From positions 1-35,440 of the forward strand of contig CACWLY010000011.1 of the NCBI GenBank assembly GCA_902761825.1: a stretch of 35,440 nucleotides of DNA, given 5' to 3'. The stretch comes from an uncultured Eubacteriales bacterium. GTDB taxonomy: Bacteria > Bacillota > Clostridia > Christensenellales > Aristaeellaceae. Within the stretch, counting starts at the first letter, position 1, and every line of letters starts with the position of its first letter. Position numbers and translations under genes: made by a program. Below are positions 7,834 through 14,944 of this stretch, piece by piece. Under the pieces are notes generated by a model, which saw nothing but the letters and a program-made list of their open reading frames with translations, was not told where the DNA came from and did no database searches.

Positions 7834-8354
7834 TCCTGAACGCCCTCCTCTTCCGCTTCCTGTGTATACCGGGCCAGGATCCCGCGCAGCTTGGTGGGAG
7901 ATACCTGCTTGTATACGTCGTCGTCCACCATCATGGCCGGCGCGAGGCCGCATGATCCGATGCAGCGGACGATCTCGAAGGTGAACTGCCCGTCCGCGGT
8001 GGTGCCGCCGACCTCAACATTCAGCTCCTTTTTGATCTCGTCCACCACTTTTTTGCCGCCCCTGACATAGCAGGCCGTTCCCTGGCACATACGAATCGTA
8101 TGCTTGCCGCGCTTCTGTGTGGAGAAGAAGGAGTAGAAGCTGATCACGCCGCAGACCTCCGACAGAGGAATATCCATTCCGTCGGCAATGAACTGCTGCA
8201 GTTTGGTCGGAAGGTACCCGAAGATCTCCTGGGCAGCGTGAAGCACCATGATCAGGGAACCGGGCTTGTCTCTGTACCGCTCAATTACGCCGGCGACCTG
8301 GTCGTACAGCGCCTGTTCATTGGCGGCACAGCAAGCGTCTCTTTTGTTGTCCAT
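7830..8354 (-). CDS. hydC: NuoE-like [2Fe-2S] subunit of the hydrogenase
   Basis: 174 aa. The ATG at 8354 is chosen over 8402 because GAGGAG lies six bases upstream. The protein is a NuoE/HydC thioredoxin-like [2Fe-2S] subunit: ligands C90 and C95 in CQGTACYVRGG and C131 and C135 in CIGSCGLAP. The N-terminal helical domain (VLHAAQEIFGYLP) is also typical. It is the first gene of the operon, directly downstream of the promoter at 8445-8473, and overlaps hydB by four bases. Its role is to pass electrons within the soluble HydABC complex next to the FMN subunit. A Cys pair at residues 8-9 is not part of the family cluster. Confidence 0.93.
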   Translation of the reverse strand: MDNKRDACCAANEQALYDQVAGVIERYRDKPGSLIMVLHAAQEIFGYLPTKLQQFIADGMDIPLSEVCGVISFYSFFSTQKRGKHTIRMCQGTACYVRGGKKVVDEIKKELNVEVGGTTADGQFTFEIVRCIGSCGLAPAMMVDDDVYKQVSPTKLRGILARYTQEAEEEGVQE

Positions 8355-8426
8355 ATGCTTCTCCTCGTATTTCTGCGGATCGTCTGTCCGCGAATATTCC
8401 ATAACCCAAAATAACGTTGCTGATTA

Positions 8427-8444
8427 TGGTTTAATATATCACAA
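8427..8444 (-). promoter_or_regulatory. Candidate Rex-like operator at the hyd operon start
   Basis: On the minus strand TTGTGATATATTAAACCA lies immediately downstream of the -10 box, covering the likely transcription start. It matches 10 of 14 fixed positions of the clostridial Rex pattern TTGTTAA-N4-TTAACAA. Rex senses NADH/NAD+ and commonly controls hydrogenase and fermentation genes. The match is imperfect, so this is a candidate only. Confidence 0.4.
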
Positions 8445-8473
8445 ATAATACATCAAAAAAAGCCGTCAGTCAA
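8445..8473 (-). promoter_or_regulatory. Sigma-A promoter of hydCBA
   Basis: Minus strand -35 TTGACT (8468-8473), 17-base spacer, -10 TATTAT (8445-8450). It lies 91 bases upstream of the hydC start in an AT-rich stretch that stands out from the GC-rich surroundings. Confidence 0.75.
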
Positions 8474-8525
8474 TATGTTTTCTCATATTTGGACGCTTTT
8501 GAGCAAATTTATAACCCCGGCTGTA

Positions 8526-8635
8526 ATACTATTCTCAGTATAAAAGATTATCAGATTTGGGATGGATTTTTCGCCCTGGCTAAGCTGAATGGAGGGAGGC
8601 GTAGCAGCGCTACGTTGTTAGATTGAGAATAGTAT
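8526..8635 (+). repeat. Short inverted-end repeat element, copy 3 (complete, 110 bp)
   Basis: Complete copy bounded by ATACTATTCTCA (8526-8537) and its exact reverse complement TGAGAATAGTAT (8624-8635). If the ends are counted from the second base, TAA flanks both sides and could be a target duplication. The interior matches copies 1 and 2 and contains a small hairpin CGTAGC-AGC-GCTACG. It sits about 50 bases upstream of the hyd -35 box. With the hyd promoter and the terminator at 8710-8733 it accounts for most of the 8355-8737 gap; in 8636-8705 I see nothing. Confidence 0.8.
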
Positions 8636-8709
8636 AAAACCGTACGTCAGCGCCCGCGCCGACGCATGTTTTTCCGGGCCCGCAATACGCAATTTTCTTT
8701 TGTGAGCAT

Positions 8710-8733
8710 AAAAAAACGCCGGGGAATCCGGCG
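8710..8733 (-). terminator. Intrinsic terminator after the endonuclease IV-like gene
   Basis: Minus strand: stem CGCCGG/CCGGCG (8717-8722 with 8728-8733), loop of five, followed by seven T. It starts about five bases past the stop codon at 8738 and ends the sigK-side transcription unit. Confidence 0.85.
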
Positions 8734-8737
8734 AAAT

Positions 8738-9580
8738 TTACAGCGCGTTCCAGATCCGCCGCATTTCCCTCGCGTCCTCGGCCTGGGTGCCTTTGCACTC
8801 GCAGATCACGACGCCGCAATAGCCGCGGGCCTTGAGAAGCGGGGCCAGGCATTCAAAGCGCGGGCCGTATTTTTCCTCCGCGAAGGTGCGGTGGCGCTTC
8901 TCTCCCGCGGGCGTATATTCGATGGTGGAAAAATGGATATGCATCTGCCGGGCGCGCTCCGGGCCCAGCATGCGCTCGACGGTATCCAGGATCCGGGCAA
9001 AGTCCGCCTCGTCCCTGAGCCCGCCGCCGGTCAAAGCGTGCAGGTGGGCAAAATCCACGCAGGGCAGCATACGCGCGTCCAGCAGCGCAAGCTCCAGCGT
9101 CTCCCGAAGATCGCCGATCTGGCTGTACTTGCCCATTGTTTCGGGACACAGGCGGATCCCGGACAGCCCGGCGTCGTCGATGCGCCGGTAAGCCTCCTTC
9201 AGCCCGTCGGCGCAGCTGCGCAGCGCTTCCGCGCGTTCCAGCTTCATGACCGCGCCGACATGCACCACCACGCGCTCGCCGCCAAGCCAGCGCGCCGCCC
9301 GGGCCGCGTCCAGTATATACCGAAAGCTGTTTTCGCGCTTTTCGGGATCGGGATTTGCCAGATTGATAAAATACGGCGCGTGCACGCTGACGGCGATATG
9401 ATGCTCGGCCGCCTTCTCCCCCACCTTTTCCGCCGTTTCGCGGGAGACCGAAACGCCGCGGCCGAAGGAATACTCATAGGCCGTCAGTCCCAGGCTTTCG
9501 AGCCAGCCCGGCGCCTGCAGGGTGGATTTGTATCCCTGCGCGTAAAAGCTGTCCGAATTGCCCGCCGTACCAAACAACAT
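8738..9580 (-). CDS. Endonuclease IV-like TIM-barrel protein
   Basis: 280 aa, ATG at 9580 with AAGGAG eight bases upstream. The fold and metal ligands follow the AP endonuclease 2 (Nfo) family: VSVHAPYFINL, VVVHVGA, CPETMGKY, PCVDFAHLHA and MHIHFS supply the His, Glu and Asp ligands, and VICECKG closes the barrel. The last metal pair of E. coli Nfo (Asp-Arg-His) is EKRH here, as in shorter archaeal and clostridial relatives, so the third zinc site may differ. The likely role is incision at abasic sites, possibly in spores given that it lies 12 bases downstream of sigK, but a sugar-isomerase-like function cannot be ruled out. Confidence 0.75.
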   Translation of the reverse strand: MLFGTAGNSDSFYAQGYKSTLQAPGWLESLGLTAYEYSFGRGVSVSRETAEKVGEKAAEHHIAVSVHAPYFINLANPDPEKRENSFRYILDAARAARWLGGERVVVHVGAVMKLERAEALRSCADGLKEAYRRIDDAGLSGIRLCPETMGKYSQIGDLRETLELALLDARMLPCVDFAHLHALTGGGLRDEADFARILDTVERMLGPERARQMHIHFSTIEYTPAGEKRHRTFAEEKYGPRFECLAPLLKARGYCGVVICECKGTQAEDAREMRRIWNAL

Positions 9581-9592
9581 CCGTATTTCTCC

Positions 9593-10288
9593 TTATTCTT
9601 CCCCGTTATTCATCAGCTGATCCCGGATCCTGCGGATCGCCCGGGACTCGATGCGCGATATATAACTGCGCGAAATGCCCAGCTTTTCGGCGGCCTCATG
9701 CTGCATCATGGGCTTGCCGTCCAGCAGGCCGTAGCGCATTTCCAGCACGCTGCGCTCCCGCGGCGGCAGCGTTTTCAGCGCCTGCCGCACCTGCTGCATG
9801 CTGACGCGGCGGATGGCCTCGTCCTCCACCAGATCGGGCGGCGTGCCCAGGATATCCTGGAAGGAAATATCGTTCCCTTCGCCGTCCATGCCGATGGGCT
9901 CGCTGAGCGACACCTCGCCCTTGCGCTTTTTGGAGGAGCGCAGCAGCATGAGCACCTCGTTTTCGATGCACCGCGCCGCGTAAGTGGACAGCGGCGCGGG
10001 CGCGTCCGGCCTGTACGTGTTCACAGCCTTGATCAGCCCCAGCGTGCCCACCGACACCAGATCGTCCGGCGTATATCCGGGCACGGTGTATTTCCGCACC
10101 ACGTGCGCCACGAGGCGCAGGTTATGCTCGATCAGCTTCGCCCGGGCGGCTTCGTCTCCCCGCCGCATGGCGTCAAGCGCCCGCGCTTCCTCCTCCTTGC
10201 TCAGCGGTTTGGGAAAGCTTCCGCCGCCGGAAACATAGCCCAGCAGCAGCAGCGCGTCCCGCACGAGGAACAGCAAAAATTCCAGCAT
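9593..10288 (-). CDS. sigK: Sporulation sigma factor SigK (pro-sigma-K)
   Basis: 231 aa. ATG at 10288 is preferred: GGGGG is seven bases upstream, whereas the GTG at 10294 is too close to it. The first 20 residues are a hydrophobic pro-sequence (LEFLLFLVRDALLLLGYV), which in known SigK tethers the protein to the membrane until cleavage by SpoIVFB. Then come the SFPKPLSKEEE junction, region 2 (LIEHNLRLVAHVVRKY, DLVSVGTLGLIKAVNTY) and region 4 with a helix-turn-helix (AAEKLGISRSYISRIESRAI). The gene is continuous: no skin-type element interrupts it. A sigma-E-like promoter precedes it. It directs late mother-cell gene expression. Confidence 0.93.
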   Translation of the reverse strand: MLEFLLFLVRDALLLLGYVSGGGSFPKPLSKEEEARALDAMRRGDEAARAKLIEHNLRLVAHVVRKYTVPGYTPDDLVSVGTLGLIKAVNTYRPDAPAPLSTYAARCIENEVLMLLRSSKKRKGEVSLSEPIGMDGEGNDISFQDILGTPPDLVEDEAIRRVSMQQVRQALKTLPPRERSVLEMRYGLLDGKPMMQHEAAEKLGISRSYISRIESRAIRRIRDQLMNNGEE

Positions 10289-10304
10289 GGTCACACCCCC
10301 GTAC

Positions 10305-10332
10305 AGGGTATGCTTCCGCCGGAATAATATGA
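10305..10332 (-). promoter_or_regulatory. Candidate sigma-E promoter of sigK
   Basis: Minus strand TCATATT (10326-10332), 13-base spacer, CATACCCT (10305-10312). The B. subtilis sigma-E pattern is KMATATT, 13-15 bases, CATACANT: the -35 matches fully and the -10 at seven of eight positions. It lies 17 bases before the sigK start, in the 48-base gap after the SRAP gene. Confidence 0.6.
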
Positions 10333-10336
10333 ACCG

Positions 10337-10945
10337 TCACACCGCCCTGCACAGAAGCGCGGGCTGACGCAAGGCCAGAAGCTTCTCCGGATCGCCGTCG
10401 CGGTCCAGCCATCCGTCCCGCAGGCTTTCGGGAACGATCAAGGGCATGCGCGGATGGATGAACGCGATTTCCGGCGCGGCCTCGCGCGTCAGGATCGAAA
10501 ACACCGGCAGGCGCTGCTCCTCCTCATACCGGTAAATCGCCGCCAGATACATGCAGGGCTCGTCCTTCGGGCGGATGGCGTATTTGATCTTTCGCTTCTG
10601 CGGCCCCTCATCCAGGCGCTGCCACTCGTAATAGCACGCGCCCGGGATCAGGCAGCGCCGATGCAGCACGGAATCGCGGAACATCTCCTTTTTCAGCGCT
10701 GTTTCGCTCCGCACGTTGATCACCAGTCCCCTGCCGAACGGGCTGGAAAACCCCCAGAGCATGGGATACGCGCCCTGCCCGCTTTTGCCCATCGCCAGCG
10801 CGGCGGCCACGCATCCGGGCGTCACCTCTCCCGAGGCGATGCTTTCCTGCCCCGTCAGCGCCATCTGCCGCCGCCTGGCCTCGAAAAGCATTTCCTGCAC
10901 CTGCCTGTTCAGCGCGGCGTCCGGCGCTTCATATCGTCCGCACAT
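10337..10945 (-). CDS. SRAP/HMCES family abasic-site protein
   Basis: 202 aa, ATG at 10945, AGAGG seven bases upstream. The protein starts MCGRY, so Cys2 becomes the N-terminal catalytic residue after Met removal. Further family marks: NVRSET (substrate Asn-Arg), CLIPGACYYEW and IHPRMPLIV with the conserved His. SRAP proteins (E. coli YedK, human HMCES) form a thiazolidine cross-link to abasic sites in single-stranded DNA and protect them. Together with the endonuclease IV-like gene 1.3 kb downstream it makes a small abasic-site repair theme around sigK. The C-terminus ends shortly after the core, as in short bacterial members. Confidence 0.88.
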   Translation of the reverse strand: MCGRYEAPDAALNRQVQEMLFEARRRQMALTGQESIASGEVTPGCVAAALAMGKSGQGAYPMLWGFSSPFGRGLVINVRSETALKKEMFRDSVLHRRCLIPGACYYEWQRLDEGPQKRKIKYAIRPKDEPCMYLAAIYRYEEEQRLPVFSILTREAAPEIAFIHPRMPLIVPESLRDGWLDRDGDPEKLLALRQPALLCRAV

Positions 10946-10957
10946 ATTCCGGCCTCT

Positions 10958-11173
10958 TCAATAGATGGTTTTGATCGAATCCGCGCCGATGCTGCGGCAG
11001 AAATCCTCCAGCGCCTGCTGGTCCTCCGCGCGCATCAGATCCTGAAACTTGCCCGTTTTCCTGTCGATGAACCCCACCGTCATTTCTCCGGTGCAGATGC
11101 TTTTCCGGACAGCGGGCTCCTGCTTTTCCGGATCATATGCGATCGCGGCAGGCTTTTTCCTGAACAGCGGCAT
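10958..11173 (-). CDS. Small conserved clostridial protein of unknown function
   Basis: 71 aa. ATG at 11173 chosen: AGGAGG is seven bases upstream and MPLFRKK begins the conserved part. Sequence pattern: YDPEKQEPAVRKSICTGEM, then VGFIDRKTGKF and a C-terminal DLEDF-type helix. I recall similar short proteins in Clostridia, sometimes mislabelled; no function is established to my knowledge. One Cys lies in a Cys-Thr-Gly turn. The gene starts 41 bases inside the preceding acetyltransferase gene and ends 12 bases before the SRAP start, so it is part of the same operon. Confidence 0.65.
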   Translation of the reverse strand: MPLFRKKPAAIAYDPEKQEPAVRKSICTGEMTVGFIDRKTGKFQDLMRAEDQQALEDFCRSIGADSIKTIY

Positions 11174-11687
11174 TTTGTTTCCTCCTGACGACGTCCGATT
11201 TTTCATAAGCCAGGCGGGGATCGTGATCCTCGCGCACGTAGATGGTGCCGCAGTGAACGAAGCCCAGCTTATCGAGAAGCCCCTGCATCACGCGGTTGTC
11301 CCCGTGCGTATCGATGCGCAGATGCCCGCACCGGGCGTAAGCCCATTCGATGCAGAACGCGCCGGTCCCCTTCACCGTTCCGTCGGCGGCGATGCGGTGC
11401 ACCACGCCGTAGGGGCTGTCGTCCAGCCACGCGCCCTCGGTGATATCGGCATAGGTGGGTTCGATATCCTCGCCCGAAACGAAAAAGAAAGTGCCGATCA
11501 CGCGGCCGTCCTCGGTGCATACATAGCTGTTCCCCGCCGCGATATCGGCGTGGATCAGCGCTTCCGGCGGCCAGTTGGTGGGTCCCCACTGATTCGGGTT
11601 CCCGTTTTCGGCCATGAATGCCCGCGCGCGGGCGTAAATGCGCATGACGGTATCGAAATCCCGTTCCGTCGTATGCCTGATGATCAT
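11133..11687 (-). CDS. GNAT family N-acetyltransferase
   Basis: 184 aa, ATG at 11687, GAGG eight bases upstream and ATGA overlap with the SpoU methylase gene. The layout is GNAT: MIIRHTTERDFDTVMRIY start, strand VIGTFFF, HRIAADGTVKGTGAF in the acetyl-CoA region (loosely like Q/RxxGxG/A), LRIDTHGDNRVMQGLLDKLG and the GFVHCGTIYV end. The substrate is unknown; the WPPEALIHADIAAG segment occurs in small-molecule acetyltransferases of Firmicutes. The last 14 codons overlap the next gene by 41 bases; the basic tail after YEKSD looks unconstrained. Confidence 0.82.
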   Translation of the reverse strand: MIIRHTTERDFDTVMRIYARARAFMAENGNPNQWGPTNWPPEALIHADIAAGNSYVCTEDGRVIGTFFFVSGEDIEPTYADITEGAWLDDSPYGVVHRIAADGTVKGTGAFCIEWAYARCGHLRIDTHGDNRVMQGLLDKLGFVHCGTIYVREDHDPRLAYEKSDVVRRKQNAAVQEKACRDRI

Positions 11688-12499
11688 TTTCTGTACCTCA
11701 GCTGCCAGAAGGCCACGGCGGCGGCAGCCGCCACGTTCAGCGAATCGATGCCGGGCGCCATGGGGATCCTGACGATATAATCGCACTGCGAAACAGTGCG
11801 TTCGGAAAGCCCGGTATCCTCGGTGCCCAGATAGACCGCGAGCTTCTGAGCGGCTTGCAGCGCGGGATCGTCCAGCGCCAGGCAGGGCTCGCGAAGCGCC
11901 ATGCCGACGGTGGAAAAGCCATGCCCGCGCAGCAGCGAAAAGCCCGCGTCGTCCCCGGTCCAGGCCCAGGGCACGGTAAACACCGCGCCCATGCAGACGC
12001 GCACGGCCCGGCGGTGCAGCGGATCGCAGCAGGTGGGCGTCAGCAGGATGGCGTCGGCTCCAAGCGCCGCGGCCGAGCGGAAGATGGCCCCGACGTTGGA
12101 GGGCTCGTTGATTCCCTCCAGCACGGCCACGCGATGGGCGCGCTCCAGCACCGGCCCGATCTGTCGCGGTGCGGGACGCCGCATGGCGCACAGCACCCAG
12201 GAACGCTGCAGCTTGAAGCCGGTCAGGCCGGCCAGGAGCTCATCGTCCGCCGTATATACGGGAGCCTCCCCGCAGCGGCGTATGATGGCAAGTCCCTGCT
12301 CGTTTTCGGTAAACCTGCGGCGCATCAGCAGCGATACCGGTTCATAGCCCGCGTCCAGCGCGGTGTTGACCACCTTGGGGCCTTCCGCGATAAAGATCCC
12401 CTTTTCGGGCTCCTGCCGGCTGCGCAGCTGGGCGTCGGTCAGATGGTAAAACAGCCCCGCGCCGGGCTGGGCGATATCGGTCAGTTCAACGACCCGCAT
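11684..12499 (-). CDS. SpoU/TrmH family RNA 2'-O-methyltransferase
   Basis: 271 aa, ATG at 12499, overlapping the U32 gene by 14 bases. N-terminal substrate-binding domain with FIAEGPKVVNTAL, then the knotted SPOUT domain with its three motifs: EGINEPSNVGAIFRSA (motif 1), LGTEDTGLS (motif 2) and IPMAPGIDSLNVAAAAAV (motif 3, SAM pocket). The likely reaction is ribose methylation of rRNA or tRNA in the cytoplasm using SAM. The exact nucleotide cannot be read from the sequence; RlmB-like and TrmH-like members share these motifs. Confidence 0.88.
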   Translation of the reverse strand: MRVVELTDIAQPGAGLFYHLTDAQLRSRQEPEKGIFIAEGPKVVNTALDAGYEPVSLLMRRRFTENEQGLAIIRRCGEAPVYTADDELLAGLTGFKLQRSWVLCAMRRPAPRQIGPVLERAHRVAVLEGINEPSNVGAIFRSAAALGADAILLTPTCCDPLHRRAVRVCMGAVFTVPWAWTGDDAGFSLLRGHGFSTVGMALREPCLALDDPALQAAQKLAVYLGTEDTGLSERTVSQCDYIVRIPMAPGIDSLNVAAAAAVAFWQLRYRK

Positions 12500-13736
12500 C
12501 GGCGTTCACTCCCATATCCATGCGATGGTTGCGGTTGGGGCCCCGCAGGTAATCCCCCGCACCGGCGGAAAAGCCTGCCGGCAGCAGCACCCGCTGCCCG
12601 GCCACCGAAACGAAATCCAGACGCTCAAGCGTATCCTCCCGCAGGATATCGGTTACGGCAAAGGCATGCGCGCCGTCCGGCGACAAAACCTCCAGCGTAT
12701 CGCCCGCGTGGAAGCGGTTTTTGACCTCGACCAGCAGGCAGCCGTCCCGCATGCCCAGTATCCTTCCGGTGAACTCCATCGTCTGGCTGAAGCCCTCGGC
12801 TCCGGAGGACGGCTGCGGGCTGCCAAAGTAAAACCCGGTATTGCTGGCCCGGTGGCTCACCTTGCGCAGTTCGCGCTGCAGCTCCGGCAGCGCGGCCCGG
12901 TAGGCGGCTTCATCCCGCGCCAGCAGATCGAGCGCGCGGCGGTATACGCCCGTCACGCCCGCGACGTAATAGCCGGTCTTCATGCGCCCTTCGATCTTGA
13001 GCGAATCGATGCCGGCGTCGCGCATTTCGGGCAGATGCGAAAGCATGTTGAGATCGTAGGCGGAAAAGATATAGGTGCCCCGTTCGTCCTCGATCACCGG
13101 CATAGGCTCGTCCGGCCGTTTGGCTTCGGTCACGGTATATTCCCAGCGGCACGGCTGCGCGCAGGCGCCGCGGTTGCCGCCGCGCCCCGCCAGATGGTCG
13201 CTGAGCATGCAGCGCCCCGAATGCGCCATGCACATCGCCCCGTGGACAAAGGCCTCGATCCGCACGCTCTGCGGCAGGCTTTTGCGCAGCGAGGCGATGC
13301 GCTCAAGCGAAAGCTCCCGGGACAGCACGATGCGCTCGGCGCCCAGGTCGGCAAACACCCGGGCCGCTTCGGCGTTCATGACGTTTGCCTGGGTGCTGAC
13401 GTGCAGCGGCAGGCCGGGCACGCGCCGCCGAAGCATCGAAAACGCGCCCAGATCGCTGACAATGGCGGCGTCCACGCCCAGATCGCAGGCGCGCGCGGCG
13501 TCGGAAGCCAGATCCTCCATTTCGTCGTCGTAGGGGAGAATATTCAGCGTAAGGTAAAACCGTTTGCCCGCGCCGTGCACGATCTCCAGGGCGGTTTTCA
13601 GCCCGTCCCAATCGAAATTGCCCGCCTTCGCCCGCAGGCCGAAGCGGCAAAGGCCGCCATAGACGGCGTCCGCGCCGAAGCGCACCGCCGCCTTCAGTTG
13701 TTCCATGCCGCCCGCCGGGGCCAACAGCTCCGTCAT
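12486..13736 (-). CDS. Peptidase U32 family protein, TrhP (YrrO)-like tRNA hydroxylation factor
   Basis: 416 aa. ATG 13736 is chosen over GTG 13778 because the conserved TELLAPAGG begins there, though the ribosome site (AAGGA) is close. U32 marks: FGADAVYGGL, HVSTQANVMN, RIVLSRELSL, the Cys-rich EAFVHGAMCMAHSGRCMLSD and GACAQPCRWEY, and LKIEGRMK, followed by a C-terminal beta domain. B. subtilis YrrN/YrrO (TrhP1/2) and E. coli TrhP/RlhA act in prephenate-dependent hydroxylation of tRNA or rRNA; a peptidase role is old annotation. Position next to mltG resembles the B. subtilis yrrL-yrrN-yrrO order, supporting TrhP. Confidence 0.85.
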   Translation of the reverse strand: MTELLAPAGGMEQLKAAVRFGADAVYGGLCRFGLRAKAGNFDWDGLKTALEIVHGAGKRFYLTLNILPYDDEMEDLASDAARACDLGVDAAIVSDLGAFSMLRRRVPGLPLHVSTQANVMNAEAARVFADLGAERIVLSRELSLERIASLRKSLPQSVRIEAFVHGAMCMAHSGRCMLSDHLAGRGGNRGACAQPCRWEYTVTEAKRPDEPMPVIEDERGTYIFSAYDLNMLSHLPEMRDAGIDSLKIEGRMKTGYYVAGVTGVYRRALDLLARDEAAYRAALPELQRELRKVSHRASNTGFYFGSPQPSSGAEGFSQTMEFTGRILGMRDGCLLVEVKNRFHAGDTLEVLSPDGAHAFAVTDILREDTLERLDFVSVAGQRVLLPAGFSAGAGDYLRGPNRNHRMDMGVNADAGR

Positions 13737-13741
13737 GTTCC

Positions 13742-14944
13742 TTATTTCGCTCCTGTCTTCTGATCGTAGGCCTGCCACAAAGGCGCGTAGATCTTCACGG
13801 CGGCTTCGTGCTCTTCCAGCGTTCTGGAGAAATACAGTTCGCCGGTATCGGGATCCTTGGAGCAGAAATACAGGAATTCCTGCCTGACGTATTCTTCGTC
13901 CGGATACAGGGCGGCTTCGACGGCCGCGGCCGACGGATTGCAGATCGGGCCCAGGGGCAGGCCCTTGTGCTGATAGGTATTGTACGGCGAGGATACGGCC
14001 AGGTCGCTGTCTGTCAGGCTCATGCGCGTCGTCCCCGTCACGTATTTCACGGTCACGTCGCTGCCCAGCGTCATGCCCTTTTTCAGCCGGTTGTGGAAGA
14101 CCGCGGAGACCCGGGCGAAATCGCCCTTTTTGGCTTCCTTTTCGATCATGGACGCCAGCGTTATCACCTGATCCATGCTCATGCCCAGCTCGTCCGCCCG
14201 GTCGTGCCAGGCTTCCCGGAACATCGCCTCGGTCTGCGAGAGCAGCTTTTTGATGATCTCCTCGTCGGTGGCGTTCGTGTAGATCTCATAGGTATTGGGC
14301 GCAAGGTATCCTTCAAGGGCGTACAGGCGGTCCGAAGCGTTCGCGCTGGAAAGCACGTCGGCCACATAGTAATACTGGGAAAACTGCGCGCCGTCGCGGC
14401 ACAGGCTCAGGAAGCGCTGCGGATCGGCGATCACGTTTTCCCGCGCGAGATAGGCGGCGATGTTTTCCACCGTCCAGCCTTCAATGATCGTGATGTTGCG
14501 CACCAGCGGCGTGCCGTCGCCCATCGTGAGGCGCTCGGCGATCTCGCGCATGCTCATGCTTTTGTTCAGCTGATAGGTGCCGGACTGTATCTTCTGCCCA
14601 AACCCCAGGAAATCGGCGTAATACCTGAACACGGAGCGGTTGCGCACCAGCCCGGCGGCTTCGAGGTTGTTTGCGACGCGGGTCAGGCTGCTGCCGCTTT
14701 TGACCTCAAAGGAGATCGGGGCGGTGTTGTCGGGCTCCATCGGCGCGACAAAGCGGCTGTCGATATACCGCCAGCCCATCGTGAGGATGCCCACCACGAT
14801 CACGGCGACGCACAAAAACACCAGCACGGGCCGGAGAATGTTCCACAGCCAGCTGTACCAGTAAAGCCCGTATTCCCTTTCCTCCCGCAGACGCTCATAG
14901 CTGTAATCCTCCGGGGAAGGACGGATATCTCTTTTCTTTCTCAA
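13742..14944 (-). CDS. mltG: Endolytic transglycosylase MltG
   Basis: 400 aa. The start is TTG at 14944, overlapping the ASCH stop as TTGA, with AAGGAGG four bases upstream; no ATG or GTG fits better. One membrane segment at about 34-56, cytoplasmic basic N-terminus, extracellular LysM-like part (VKSGSSLTRVANNLEAAGLV), then the catalytic domain with EGYLAPNTYEI and LASMIEKEA, where E268 is the expected catalytic Glu, plus YNTYQHKGLPLGPICNPS near the end. It cleaves nascent glycan strands during peptidoglycan synthesis and sets strand length. Confidence 0.93.
   Translation of the reverse strand: MRKKRDIRPSPEDYSYERLREEREYGLYWYSWLWNILRPVLVFLCVAVIVVGILTMGWRYIDSRFVAPMEPDNTAPISFEVKSGSSLTRVANNLEAAGLVRNRSVFRYYADFLGFGQKIQSGTYQLNKSMSMREIAERLTMGDGTPLVRNITIIEGWTVENIAAYLARENVIADPQRFLSLCRDGAQFSQYYYVADVLSSANASDRLYALEGYLAPNTYEIYTNATDEEIIKKLLSQTEAMFREAWHDRADELGMSMDQVITLASMIEKEAKKGDFARVSAVFHNRLKKGMTLGSDVTVKYVTGTTRMSLTDSDLAVSSPYNTYQHKGLPLGPICNPSAAAVEAALYPDEEYVRQEFLYFCSKDPDTGELYFSRTLEEHEAAVKIYAPLWQAYDQKTGAK

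Noticed and set aside
4804..7839. Long plus-strand reading frame opposite hydB
   Set aside because: It is the antisense of a well supported gene in GC-rich DNA, has no ribosome site, and its His/Ala/Gly-rich product resembles no family.
1..8635. Three repeat copies as a CRISPR array or composite transposon
   Set aside because: Copies are far apart, of different length and not regularly spaced, and there is no cas or transposase gene.
9593..10288. Skin-type interruption of sigK
   Set aside because: The reading frame is continuous from pro-sequence to the helix-turn-helix, and no recombinase is nearby.
12486..13736. U32 protein as a collagen-degrading protease
   Set aside because: The family name is historical; the neighbourhood (mltG, RNA methylase) and Cys pattern fit the tRNA/rRNA hydroxylation factors better.
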